Shown here: in pieces, positions 1 to 11,009 of the stretch
How positions within the stretch are numbered: position 1 is the stretch's first letter
Layout: each line of letters starts with the position of its first letter
From: Argyresthia goedartella
Taxonomy: Eukaryota > Arthropoda > Insecta > Lepidoptera > Argyresthiidae
Reading direction: 5' to 3'
NCBI GenBank assembly: GCA_949825045.1
Contig: OX463835.1
Coordinates: 18,059,201 to 18,123,200 of the forward strand
Length of the DNA stretch: 64,000 nt
The notes under the pieces: model-generated
What the model saw: only the letters and a program-made list of their open reading frames with translations
Database searches by the model: none
Told to the model about the DNA's origin: nothing
Program-made: the position numbers and the translations under genes

Positions 1-1797
1 TCACTATCCAAAGATATAGTCTGCTAATATTATTCAGACAGTCATCCACCAGGATATTGTCGGAGCCATATAGAGAAACTATCTACATTACTTCTCACAA
101 ATGACCTACGTGTCACTGGACCGCGCAGGTCTTCATAATTCACTAGGCAAGCGGCTGTAAGAATTAACTTTTCAGTATATTAGCCAAAAGGAGCTAATTA
201 CAGTCCTCGAGTCTCTCAGGACACTAATATAAATTTGAGATCGTGATATTTTGTTTTCACATCACTATTTATTTGGTTGTTTCTCAATAGTCGCCTTACT
301 TCGACATATCCCAAGCGAACAGCAGAGGCAGCTTTAACCAAATCGACGAAATAGACGCAATTTAAGCGTAATGTGTCTTGGATGTGGCTGGTACGGCATA
401 CAGCTCACAAGCAGAGTTCCTTAATATTTCTACAGCTGTTCCGTGGAGTAGGTACTCCACATAGTAGAGGAATAATAATTACATATAAAGTGAGTAGCAA
501 TGGAGCATTGAATATCGGACTGAGCATGATATACATTAGTATATTGAGCGTGGGCGCCATCGTGCCTCTGCCGCCCCGTATGGGAAAAGACATGACGCTA
601 TGTTATGTTAGGACACCAACCTGGTATTTCTACCAGTGAACTAGCTTAATGACAGTATTGCAAAACTTTTATAACCATCTACCTACATTATTATTTTAAT
701 GAATGTTATGACCAAGCCGAATTATTCCACTGAAGTATATACATGTATGACTTTTATGGTTCAGTCCTAGGTAACATGGTTTCAGTAACGTTATCTACAC
801 AGCTGCGGGTAATAATGAAAACGCGTTCAGATGCTTGTATTAGGTATCTGATCAATGATAATTGAATACGATAGATACTAAACTTCTTTATCACTATAGA
901 CAAATATGCTTATTACGCGTAAACTTGTCTTTTTCTCTATGCTTGCCCACTGTAGAAGCATCTTCAGTTGAGTCAGATAGCCACACTAGCTCCTGTAATA
1001 GAATCAGCCACATCTAGCTATTCTTCTCAGAACTGATACGAAAAGGTATTTAGATTAATTGAGTAACTTTATTATTAAAGTCAGATTACAGACTTGTTCG
1101 CCAGTCTTTTGCAAAGACCAGTCATATGTGGAAGCACATAATCAATGGTAGTGCATCCAGGAGGCGCACTCCCAATTCAAAATACAGCAATTGTAATTTG
1201 ATTATACCTACTGCTTATCACTAATTTCATCAATGTTTTATGTTAAAATCAGATCGGCCCTGTCTGTGCAAGGTACAAATTATAATAACTCATTTTCACA
1301 TGTATTCGATTCGGCATTCCGACGTCTCTAGCTCCGAGTTTCGCAGGTCAGGCGACCCACCTGATATCCTGACCTCACAACTGCAGTCTTGGTAGTCGTC
1401 GAGGTGAATGGCGAGCTAGCAGCCAACCACCGAGCACCAATCTCGGTGAACTTGTACGTAAGTGCTGACTGAAGTGAAAACCTACTGGAGGTAATAAAGC
1501 TTTGCATATTCTTAGATTCATATAGATCAGAAGAGTCTTAATAGCCAGAAACTAAGTCTAACCTAGCCAGCCCGAAACTCGGCTGGCTTCAAAAGATGAC
1601 GTCATCAGACCTTTCTTAAGTTTGTGTTTGTTTCCATCTATTGGTCTCATTTTTTAGTTGCATTTGCGCAGCCTATCTTTGCATCACGTACACGATGATG
1701 CATACACATTCTGTTTCATAATTTCTATAAGGTTTCCATAAATGAACTCCTAGTCATATCACATTGGCGTTTTTAACTCAGCAGTCGATACCAAACA
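1..1797. other. Non-coding stretch, no gene seen
   Basis: No open frame here has recognisable protein similarity; the longest (373-639) is low-complexity by eye and lacks a motif. A short hairpin (AGCCAGCC / GGCTGGCT) sits near 1563-1590. If MARS1 continues to the left, this stretch is deep intron, but that is inference. Confidence 0.5.
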
Positions 1798-1798
1798 C

Positions 1799-2243
1799 TA
1801 CTCAATATTAGGCTTAAAGCCAGGTAACGTCAGGTATAATATAGCAATTTTACCTGAAAATAAAATTGTTATTATACATACTTACCTGGCTTTAAGCCTA
1901 GGTAAATCGCTGCCTGCTGTGCACATTACTGTGCATTGCATGATCGTGACACATACTTAGACACGATCAGCTCTTTATTGAGTTGCCAATGACCTGAAAA
2001 TTGAGCGCGCGCATTAACGCTGGTTACAATTGCCGCCATTTCTGAAACTTTACGCGCGCAATGTTGCTGAGGTTCAAAACGGATATGACATGTATTTTAG
2101 GAGTTTTAAACAGGAAGTGAGCTGTTTGGGGCTAATTTCGTCGCACCGGAAAGGAAGTCAAATATGCTACTCAATATTAGGCTTAAAGCCAGGTAAGTAT
2201 GTATAATAACAATTTTATTTTCAGGTAAAATTGCTATATTATA
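1799..2243. repeat. Foldback pair of small palindromic elements
   Basis: A unit of about 95 bp at roughly 1809-1903 has inverted ends (AGGCTTAAAGCCAGGTAA and TTACCTGGCTTTAAGCCT). A second copy lies inverted at about 2177-2243, without one end. The phrase CTACTCAATATTAGGC precedes both copies in the same orientation. This looks like a MITE-like repeat present as an inverted pair; no transposase is visible. Confidence 0.6.
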
Positions 2244-2529
2244 TATAAAAAAAATGTTTACGTTGTTCGATTACTGTAAAAGTGGTAAAAGTATAATTCA
2301 AAGTATAGTAATTTAATTTTTTTAGAGCAATTTAAATTTTACTCATAGTCGGTGTGAAAAGTTGTATGTGTCACTCAGGAGCAAAATTATTTTCGTCATG
2401 GGCGTTAACGCTTGAATCCTTCGTTACGCTCAGGATTCTAACTTCCAGGAATCCTTCCTTTCACTCTGGATTCAATGAACCGCCCTCGCCGTAAATACAT
2501 CATTTTGCTCCCTTGTGACACAAATAACT

Positions 2530-2640
2530 ATTTAGAACCCGTAACTTTTTGCCTTTTCTCTACATTGGATCACTGTGGGAGAGAAAAGCGATGAAACTCC
2601 TAAGATTAATTCTTAGATCTCTTTCAAATATAGGTTTTGT
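2530..2640 (-). mobile_element. LINE 3' UTR relic (same family as 27190-28236)
   Basis: The minus strand carries the diverged hairpin and 'CAGTGATCCAATGTAGAG' phrase typical of the 3' UTR of the CR1/L2-like LINE found elsewhere in the window. Only about 100 bp are recognisable. Confidence 0.45.
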
Positions 2641-2917
2641 TCGTAATTTCTTTACTGTACAACACAAAACTGTCATACAGATAACTTATAATAGGAAAAA
2701 CCATGTACAAAGGCGAGTGTCTCTAAAAAGAGATTTCTTCCAGCAAAGCATTATGGGTAGGAAACGTGATGCTTGAGTGGGGGAAGACAGTAAAACTCTA
2801 CAAGTTATGTAATATTGTAATATCCCTTTTTAGATAAAGTAGGTTTAGCATGGTTGTTTAAATTAAACTGCACATGAAAAATACTGATATGCACAGAAAA
2901 TATCCCTTATATTTGCT

Positions 2918-3015
2918 GCGGTAGCTTAGGTGAAAAGTAAAGAGGGTAAGCGAAGCGAAGTCCCCTTTAACCTACGTGTTAGGTTCAACATTTAAGACCG
3001 ACAAAAAATACTTAA
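2918..3015 (+). repeat. Interspersed repeat, 'GCGGTAGCTTAGGTGAA' family, copy 1
   Basis: This copy shares the phrase GGTAGCTTAGGTGAA, then a GCGAAGCGAAG core and TTAGGTT-AACAT, with copies at 23828-23940 (+), about 48660-48757 (-) and 60288-60375 (+). It is probably a non-autonomous element. No coding capacity. Confidence 0.6.
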
Positions 3016-3343
3016 AACATAAACTAAAGTACTCATTAAATATTTAAAACATAAAAAGTGTTTTTGCCAATCCTTTTTTTGCTGCGCAAATCAGTATTTT
3101 TGATGTGCGATTAAATACCAGCCGTTTTTAAATTGCTCAAATGACAATTTCAAAATATCCAGACAGAAATCTCTTACAAAAGAAGAAAAGCCCATAGTCG
3201 TGTTCTTATCAAGTATGTATTGGTCTTTTAATTTGAAATAATGTAAATGAGATTGATAAGATACGAGTCATCTTAAAGAAACTATCCTAATGCGGTATTT
3301 CATGACTGATAAAATAAACACTTTTGTGTTCATGAGTAATTTT

Positions 3344-3747
3344 TTAGGGTTCCGTACCCAACGGGTAAGAACGGAACCCTATTACTAAGACTTCGCTGTC
3401 CGTCCGTCCGTCTGTCACCAGGCTGTATCTCAAGAACCTAGCTAGCTAGAGAGTTGAAATTTTCACAGATTATGTATTTCTGTTGCCGCTATAACAACAA
3501 ATACTAAAAAACAGGATAGAAGAAATATTTAAGGGGGCTCCCATACAACAATTCTTTCAATACCACATACAAACTTATGGATGCACCTGGTTACGTACAT
3601 GGAGTGTGAAAGTAACCGCACCAATAACTTTGTAAACAATATTTTGCTGTGTAAAATCCAAACTATTCACTCCACACCATCGCTTCCATTGAACGGTGGT
3701 ACGGAACCCTTCGTGCGCGATTTAGACTCGCACTTGACCGGTTTTTT
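3344..3747 (+). repeat. Interspersed repeat, 'GGGTTCCGTACCC' family, copy 1
   Basis: The copy starts TTTTAGGGTTCCGTACCC, carries a run of CCGTCCGTCCGTC, and ends CACTTGACCGGTTTTT. Other copies lie at 24981-25299 (-), 39915-40255 (+, 5' truncated) and 50801-51202 (-). The open frame at 3581-3943 is inside it and is not taken as a gene. Repeats of this kind are abundant in Lepidoptera; I do not name the family. Confidence 0.75.
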
Positions 3748-4280
3748 TCACACTTTAATATTTCCGCCCCTATATTTAACTACTTTCTTGGTATACTTTG
3801 GATGTTCAGGAGGCGTCTTAACATATTGTTTTCCGTCAGAATTAATCATATTAATTTCAGTTTCATCCGAAAAAATCACAGGGTTGTCTATAGATATCGT
3901 TCACACGATTTTTAATATTATGTTAATAGAGGGGAACAATTAGAGCTCCCCTGACCCCTAGTATAGTTTTTTTTGCGAGGAAATGTGTATTTTTTGAGAA
4001 ATATGTATATGTTATGTTCACATAATTGTTGCTATGAAAGTGACATGATGCAAGTATGCAACCTGTAAAAGGTTGGGGGAGAGCTTCCTATGCGGTCTTA
4101 TGGCATATCAACGTATTTTTTTTTTATTGAAGGGGCCTCGTTTTCATTATAATAAAAATAAAAATTCAAAGACTTACTCGAAATTAAACTCAATTCTGTC
4201 ATTTATTAAAAAAATAAACACTGCGAAGACTGAGTTGAAGTAGAATTATATTTGTTGGCTAGAGTAGGTTATTAGTTAGG

Positions 4281-5088
4281 CCACGTTGCTAGTTCGTTCA
4301 ACAGAAAAACAGCTGATCGCGGTGGCTCCTTAATACTTGTAAATAATAGTTTTAAATATAAGGAACGAGTTGACATAGTGAGCCTGTCTGTTGAGCGTAC
4401 CATGGAAATAGCCTGTATTGAACTTGAACAACTTATTGTAATGAGCGTATACAGACCACCAGATTCATCCTTTGATTTATTCGAAAAGAAAATGGATGAA
4501 GTGTTGATTAAAATCAGCGATAAAAACAATTTTTTTATAATTTGTGGTGATTTTAATGTTAATCTGTTAGAGGATAATAATATTTGTACTAGATTAAAAT
4601 CTTTATTTTTATGTCACAACATGAACTATCTGTTTTTGGAGCCTACTAGAATTACTGCAACATCTGCTACCTGCATTGACAATATATTTACTAACATTAC
4701 GCCCATTTTCAAATCGGTCATCAATAAATTAACCTCTGATCACTCTGGTCAGATAGGTATATTCAATATTAAAATAAAAAAGGACCAAAAAGAGGATATT
4801 ACATATGTGCCCGTTAGTGACACTCGGCTTGAACACTACAGGAATGATATTTTAGATAAACTATGGGAAATACCATACAGTGACGATCCAAATTTGTTGT
4901 ACAACTCTGTATTTAACCTTGTCAAAAGTGTATATGATACGGTATTTAAATCAAAAACTATAAAAGTTAATAACAAAGCTTTGTTTAGTGATTGGGCGAC
5001 AGTTGGAATTCATAGGAGCAGACGAAGATTATATGAACTCTATGAAGAGAAATCATATAACAAAAATACGGCCTTTCTAGATTACGTT
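4281..5088 (+). pseudogene. LINE ORF2, endonuclease part (5' truncated, split by LTR element)
   Basis: This is an apurinic-like endonuclease domain of a non-LTR retrotransposon. The frame shows a GGSLILV start, then VYRPPDS, the catalytic-type CGDFNVNL block and the SDHSGQIG block, in the order expected of EEP-fold LINE endonucleases. The frame is open from about 4281 but lacks the ORF2 N-terminus and ORF1, so the copy is 5' truncated. It stops abruptly in the codons DYV where the LTR element entered. The same frame resumes at 11010. The product would nick target DNA to prime reverse transcription. The GTG at 4378 is not a credible start; the frame simply runs in from upstream. Confidence 0.85.
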
Positions 5089-5658
5089 TGTTTAATTCCA
5101 CGCCTAAACCGAACGGCGTGGAGTCATGAGGGGAGTGTGCCTCTGCCCGCACGTGAGAGGAAAGAATGATGAAATTGTTATTACCTTGTCACCGCAGACA
5201 GGATAGATCGAAGGCTCGATTCGAGACAGGAATTCGGGAAAGGGGGCACAGTTGGGATAGGATATGGATTGAATCCTGGCCGTCGCTGTCCGACGCCGTC
5301 GCCGGCGCGCTGATGCCGGCACGTGGTGGTAGCCGCCGATACGACTATGTGCTTCACAACACAAATCACTTGACCGCTGACGCGAATCTAATTACAATCA
5401 ATAGCCCGACGCTATGAGGTAGATTTACACTCCGACCAGGCCCGATGCCTGTATTTAGTGATTGGTACACCGAAATAAAATCAATGCCACGGGGCCCGAG
5501 CCGCCATGTTATTCTCTCACCGATGAGACCAGACCAAGCGAGTAAAGATAACCTCCAATTTTACATCTCGTTCCGGTACGAGTGACAGCTGCGGCTCTGT
5601 TTCCGTTCCGAGTCGCGCTGTCAAGAGGAGGTGCGTTCCGAAGCACAAATATTAAACA
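5089..5658 (-). repeat. BEL/Pao 3' LTR (570 bp)
   Basis: TG...CA ends. This LTR contains an inverted repeat CCACGCC / GGCGTGG at its outer end. It retains 21 bp (near 5366-5386) that LTR 10456-11004 lacks; the segment is flanked by AATC direct repeats, as expected of a slippage deletion in the other copy. Confidence 0.93.
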
Positions 5659-5820
5659 GTCACCCGCCCGGACAGGCCCGAACCTGTCCCTAATCAATAG
5701 GAAGGCGAGAAAGTGTTGCGACCGCTCTCTTGAGGACCGAGTCCCCCACCTTGACTTCTGCTGAACGAGGCGTGCCATTCCGACCCGTGTACGAATTGAC
5801 GATCCGTCCTCGTCTCCATC

Positions 5821-7990
5821 TCAATGATAAATCAGCACCAAATCACCGACTTGAGGGGGGCTCGTCCGGTCAGTCCACTTAAGGCGCTGCTGCAAGATGT
5901 GCAAGTACTCAAGGGACCACCGTTTCCAAAAATCTTGAGCCATCTGCTGCAACATCTGCCACCTAGTTAACCGACTTAACTTAACATCACCGAATGGGTA
6001 TTCTGGCAGGGCGTTAAGGGGCTGACCTATCAGGAAGTGACCCGGCGTCAACGCTTCCAAATCATTTGGATCCGAACTGAGCGGGCACAACGGACGCGAG
6101 TTCAGTGTCATTTCAATTTTACAGAACAGCGTCGCAAGCTCTTCAAAGCGTAGAGAGGTCTCACCGATGATCCTCGTCAGGTGCGACTTAGCCGATTTAA
6201 CCGCAGCCTCAAATATTCCTCCCTGGTAAGGACATCCCGGCGGACTGAAAACCCATCCAATCCCTCGTCGGGAGCAAGCCGTACCGATGGCGTCCTGGTT
6301 ACCGTTCAGAAATTGAGTGACCTCCTGCAGATATCGCCTGGCTCCGACAAAATGTGTGCCGTTGTCCGAACGGATTAATGTCGGGAGGCCCCTTCGTGAG
6401 ACGAACCGATCTAGACATGCGATAAATGCCTCTGTAGTAGGCATACCTATGCGTCTTCGTGGCCAAGCACACGAAGACGCACAGGTATGCCTTCACTAAT
6501 CTGGCGTTTCGTAGCTGTGAAGACTTGACCATGAATGGTCCCGCGAAATCCGTTCCGACACCCGCAAAGGGCCGGATTTCGTTAACCCTATCCGAGGGCA
6601 AATCGCCCATCTGGAGCTGCATCGTAGCCCCCTTGGCCCGATAACAAGGCAGGCACCGAAATACGATGCTACGCACTAAGCGTCTTCCCGATAGAATTCA
6701 GGACTCGCGCTGGAGAAACGCCATCAAGGCGTGGCATCCGACATGCCCATTCCGAATGTGTCGATCCTGTATCAACAGTTCGACCAACTTCCCTTTCCTA
6801 GGGAGTAACAACGGGTGGCGAGCCGCATAAGGCAGGTTGGCATTCCGCAGCCGACCTCCTACCCTCAGCAATCCTTGAGGGTTAATAAACGGGTTGAGCC
6901 GAGCCACAGCTCCCTTCAGTTGGACGCGTCCGCGTCTCAGAATGTCCAGTTCGGACCTAAAGTGCACCGTCTGCAGGTTCCGTATCAATGCGAACAACGC
7001 ATGGTTCCGTTCCCGTGGTGTCAGGACCTGTGTCCGCACTCGTTGCGCCTCAGAATTCCGACAATTCCGCGCAAATCGGCAGATCCAGGCGGTCACATTG
7101 ACCAGCTTGTCGAGCGAGCTGTACCGTTCCAGCAGGCTGAACTCCTCTTCCGGCTCTGGTTGCGTCGTACAGACACCGACTGTCAAGGCGCCGTTCGCCG
7201 TGGTAACGCGTGGACTCATTGGCCAATCCGATTCGGCTTGAGTCAACCATTTTGGACCCCACCACAAGGGATGTCCAACCAACTCCGGAGCGTGACACAA
7301 TCGACCTGACCGAAGGCGACCAGTATTGTTCCGACAAAACCGTTCACACTCCTCCTCAACCGGGTCCAACCGGCGGACCGTAGGTGGTTCCTCCACCTCC
7401 CAAAACTTCTGTATCACTTCCGAGAGTACAGAACCGAATAAGGGACTACGAGTCGCTAGGCGTGGGGCAATCGGCATGACCGGACCCATTACCGCATGGC
7501 CCAGTCTGGTGTTGACCGAAACCAGACCAGTCGCCTGCAACACGTGGACACCTGGCACTAACAGGTATCCCAAGGCATCGACACCCAATAAAATGTCTAC
7601 TGGGCCCGGAATATCGAACTCCGGGTCAGCCAGTGACAACCCAGCGACCAACTGTCGCACCGAGGGCGACAACCGTACGTGAGGGTGTGAGCCCATCACA
7701 TTAGGCATGACTAATGCCGTGACCGTCAGATTCACCGATGAATCCACCCGTGACGAGAGAGTAATCCGACATACTCCCTTAACGGAACCGACTTCCGTGT
7801 TCCCAATTCCCCGAATGGAATGTGGGTACTCCCTTGCACGTGACTAAGCACCCCTGGGCCCTCGAGTCCAATAGTGCTCGTGCTACACAAGATTTGCCGT
7901 CCGAACTCCACGCTATCACCGAGGCGGTGGGGAGCATGACCGTCTGTGGAGTGGCGGCACCTTGTAAGTGGGCGGCGTGTCCCTAGCGGG
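5821..7990 (-). pseudogene. BEL/Pao pol relic: protease, integrase, DUF5641; RT deleted
   Basis: Reading the minus strand, a DUF1758 aspartic-protease segment begins near 7940 with the active-site tripeptide altered to DSR. It changes frame near 7810-7830, then continues (7747-6698) through FWEVEEPP, the usual lead-in to reverse transcriptase. At about 7315 the frame jumps straight to sequence upstream of the integrase (GHPLWWGPKWL, then the H/H...C zinc-binding region). Reverse transcriptase and RNase H, roughly 2 kb in intact relatives, are missing. The integrase core shows its acidic residues in GTDFAGPF, SDNGTHFVG and GGIFEA, but the frame breaks between the first and second at a 23-bp palindrome (6439-6492). 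The end (6000-5821) matches the DUF5641 C-terminus of this family. Non-functional as a single polyprotein. Confidence 0.88.
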
Positions 7991-8045
7991 AACCCCCGCG
8001 GGATCCGAACCCGCTCAGACCTCTGTCGGCCTGGTAACTCGGCTG

Positions 8046-8071
8046 CTGATATGCCACCGGTGGCATATCAG
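8046..8071. repeat. 26-bp perfect palindrome at gag-pol junction
   Basis: CTGATATGCCACC is followed directly by its exact reverse complement. It lies between the gag stop and the protease relic. Confidence 0.9.
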
Positions 8072-8311
8072 ACCGCATGTACATCAGGGGGTCCCAACCC
8101 GCATAATAGGCCCCTCGCTCTCCCGGTACCCGACCATACCGGACTGTGAACGATGTGCCCGGTGGCCACCGTGGATGGAGGGGGGAGAGCGGATCCAACC
8201 TGGGGCGCTCTAGGAATGGGGGCGACATCCGACTGTTCGCCTCCCTGTTCGCCTCCCAGAGCGACAGGCAGGGTGGCGCAGAAGGTGGTGGGCTCCCAGC
8301 CTTCGCGCCAC

Positions 8312-9792
8312 TCATAGGTGCCATCTGACACCCGCCCGTAACACGCGGTGAGCCAGCGGCCCGAAGTCCTCGCTGGCCCTGGACAGCGGCGACCGAACCC
8401 CGGCTATCCCGCCTGTTACCCCCCGCGCAGCCCCCTTCCCCTCGGGGGGGGGGGTCCCGTCCGCCCAGTCACCCCGTTGGTGAATCCCGTTGCCCGGAGG
8501 GGGACTGGGTCCGGCCCTGGTTGGGCCCTGTGACCGACCAACCTGAGTCCGGCCCTGGTGACCGTCCGATGGGCCTGACCGGTTCAGGCACAACACGACG
8601 TGGTGCCTGCCACCGCAGCCCTCACAGGGGGACGCCCGTGAGCACTCGCTCAGCGGGTGCGGCCCCAAACAACCGAAACACAATCGGTGGCGGAAGACCA
8701 CCTTCCTGCGGGCAGCCACACCGAGCGCCTTAAAGTTGGCGCAACTGGTCACCTCATGACCGGCACTGTCGCAGTGCGCACAGCCGTCACCCGACGGCGC
8801 GGCACTCAAAACGCCAAATTGTTTTGACCGACCACCCCCCCGTGGGGGTGGGGGGCGCGGCCCCTCCCGCATCCGCGCGGGTTGGCGCTGCACACTGGCC
8901 TCCGAATCCATGGTGTCGCATCGCCTGCATTCGCCCTCCAAAAACTCCGTTAATTGGACGAGCGTGGGCAGTTCCGAGCTACTGCCCCCATGCAGCTGTT
9001 CAAACCGACTTTGAACAGCTGCAGGCAACCGTGACAAAACCATATATAACACAATATATGACCATTGGTCTACCGGCAGACCAAGGTTCTGAAGGGCCTT
9101 AGTAGCCACCAGCACAGGGTTGAGCACCTGTACCCGGATGTCAACATCCCGGGTTACTCTTGGGATGCTGAACAGCTTCCCCAGCTGCGCATCAACCAAC
9201 CGCCTTTTGTGTTGGTAGCGGTCAAACAATATGACCCGGGCAATCTCATAATTGCCCGCCGTAACCGTTAGGTGACCGACCAACTCCTTCGGTTCACCCC
9301 GCAGTGCCATCAATAGCTGGGCCAACTTGTAGGCGCTGTCCAGGTCGTCCCGACCGTGGACCAGGCTATCGAACAAATTGATGAATGCCGGCCACTCATC
9401 AATTGCCCCACCGAAGGCCGGAATCTCTAGGTGTGGAAGCCGTCCAACCACACCCTTAGGGGGGGGGTCTCCGCTACCCTCCCCGCGGTCATCCCGACGC
9501 GACCGCTTAATTTTTTCGGCGCGACGCTCGATGTCGCCCAAGCACTCCATCGCTTGGTCAGCATCCGCGCAGAGCTGCCTCACTGCAGCCACCGAAGCCT
9601 CATCCGTTGCCCGAGGGCTTCAGCCTCGGCAGCCAGCCGACACACCTTCCCGACGCGTGTCATTGCGTCCTCCACACGCTTGAGCAGGACATCGTCCATG
9701 TCGGGTCGCTCCACATACTTGTGAGTATGGGCGAGCCATCTCATCTCCTCACGGACACCATATCGCAGTACCGTCAAGGGCGAAGGTGCCAT
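8312..9792 (-). pseudogene. BEL/Pao gag, frameshifted
   Basis: The minus frame 9792-9580 begins MAPSPLTV and carries the N-terminal helical part; 9592-8312 in another frame carries FINLFDSLVH, the capsid-like core, and three zinc knuckles near the C-terminus (C-x2-C-x4-H-x4-C in CAHCDSAGHEVTSC, then CFGCLGPHPLSEC and CEGCGGRHHVVLC). The two frames overlap around 9580-9600 with a one-base shift, so the copy is broken once. The gag at 62786-64000 aligns with it along its length, which fixes the family. Structural protein of the intracellular particle; a GC-rich, proline-rich tail follows the knuckles. Confidence 0.88.
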
Positions 9793-10438
9793 GGTTACCG
9801 ATTTAATTGTTCCTGGTCCTATGCTTCACTACCGAACTAAGCACAGCCAGATACCAGCACTTTCATGTCAGCGCTGGGCACAGAAATTAAAACTAAGTTG
9901 TAAAACCCAAGACAACCACTAAACAATTAAATCCTAAACAATATTTAATATGGTCGCCCTGCGTGTACCACATGGTGGCATTTAGAGAATCCCACCATGT
10001 GGTACAATACAAATAACACACAAAAGGTTATTATAAAAAAAAACAACTATTTTTCTAGTAGTGGCCCCTCCGATAGGAACCACACTTCCTTTGAGGTCAG
10101 CAAAATCAGCTTAATACCCCTTAAATAGCCCGACCCTGCTGTGTAAGCCGAAATAACACTGTAGGACTATAGAACCCGACGTTCTATCGCAAGTAATACA
10201 ATCTAGGCTTCGCAGAATGACTGTTCAATCTTTTATGCTCAACAACAGTAGTTTCCGACTACAATTTTATAACAACTGTTAACTAAATTGGCACTTACCG
10301 AAATGAACTTTAATCGTGGTATACCGACCACAGACTCATTGCCGACTTGAGCCAATCTGAGATATTCCTTTCTCCCAACTACAATGTGACAAAGGCAGCC
10401 CTACAACCGTGAATCGATGATTTCCCACTAGGAAACCG

Positions 10439-10452
10439 CGCTCCTGCTACCA
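10439..10452 (-). other. Putative primer-binding site of the BEL element
   Basis: Three bases after the 5' LTR end the minus strand reads TGGTAGCAGGAGCG. It begins with the TGG expected to pair with a tRNA CCA end. The second BEL element has a similar TGGTAGC sequence at the same spacing (62249). The priming tRNA is not identified. Confidence 0.6.
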
Positions 10453-10455
10453 AAA

Positions 10456-11004
10456 TGTTTAATTCCACGCCTAAACCGAACGGCGTGGAGTCATGAGGGG
10501 AGTGTGCCTCTGCCCGCACGTGAGAGAAAAGAATGATGAAATTGTTATTACCTTGTCACCGCAGACAGGATAGATCGAAGGCTCGATTCGAGACAGGAAT
10601 TCGGGAAAGGGGGCACAGTTGGGATAGGATATGGATTGAATCCTGGCCGTCGCTGTCCGACGCCGTCGCCGGCGCGCTGATGCCGGCACGTGGTGGTAGC
10701 CGCCGATACGACTATGTGCTTCACAACACAAATCTAATTACAATCAATAGCCCGACGCTATGAGGTAGATTTACACTCCGACCAGGCCCGATGCCTGTAT
10801 TTAGTGATTGGTACACCGAAATACCATCAATGCCACGGGGCCCGAGCCGCCATGTTATTCTCTCACCGATGAGACCAGACCAAGCGAGTAAAGATAACCT
10901 CCAATTTTACATCTCGTTCCGGTACGAGTGACAGCTGCGGCTCTGTTTCCGTTCCGAGTCGCGCTGTCAAGAGGAGGTGCGTTCCGAAGCACAAATATTA
11001 AACA
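10456..11004 (-). repeat. BEL/Pao 5' LTR (549 bp)
   Basis: Pairs with 5089-5658. On the minus strand this is the promoter-bearing copy. Directly followed on the plus strand by the second ACGTT target duplication. Confidence 0.93.
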
Positions 11005-11009
11005 ACGTT

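Larger units (their letters stand above)
5089..11004 (-). mobile_element. BEL/Pao LTR retrotransposon, non-autonomous, inserted in the LINE
   Basis: Two LTRs starting TGTTTAATTCC and ending ATATTAAACA (plus-strand reading) bound a 4.8-kb interior. The target duplication is a perfect 5-mer, ACGTT, at 5084-5088 and 11005-11009, the size known for BEL/Pao. On the minus strand the order is 5' LTR (10456-11004), primer-binding site, gag with zinc knuckles, a DUF1758-type protease relic, integrase zinc-binding and core domains, a DUF5641-like end, then the 3' LTR (5089-5658). Reverse transcriptase and RNase H are absent. The LTRs differ by three substitutions and one 21-bp indel by eye, so insertion was recent. 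Moved only in trans, if at all. Confidence 0.93.

Noticed and set aside
373..639. 88-codon open frame
   Set aside because: No recognisable motif, isolated, and contains repeat-like GTGCCTCTGCCGCCCC wording.
3581..3943. 120-codon open frame
   Set aside because: Most of it lies inside an interspersed repeat that recurs at 24981, 39915 and 50801.
5104..5417. Open frames on both strands within the BEL LTR, repeated near 10471-10763
   Set aside because: They are LTR sequence, present in both LTRs, in frames unrelated to gag or pol.
6815..7682. Long plus-strand open frames (6815-7309, 7326-7682)
   Set aside because: GC-rich shadows of the minus-strand pol frame.
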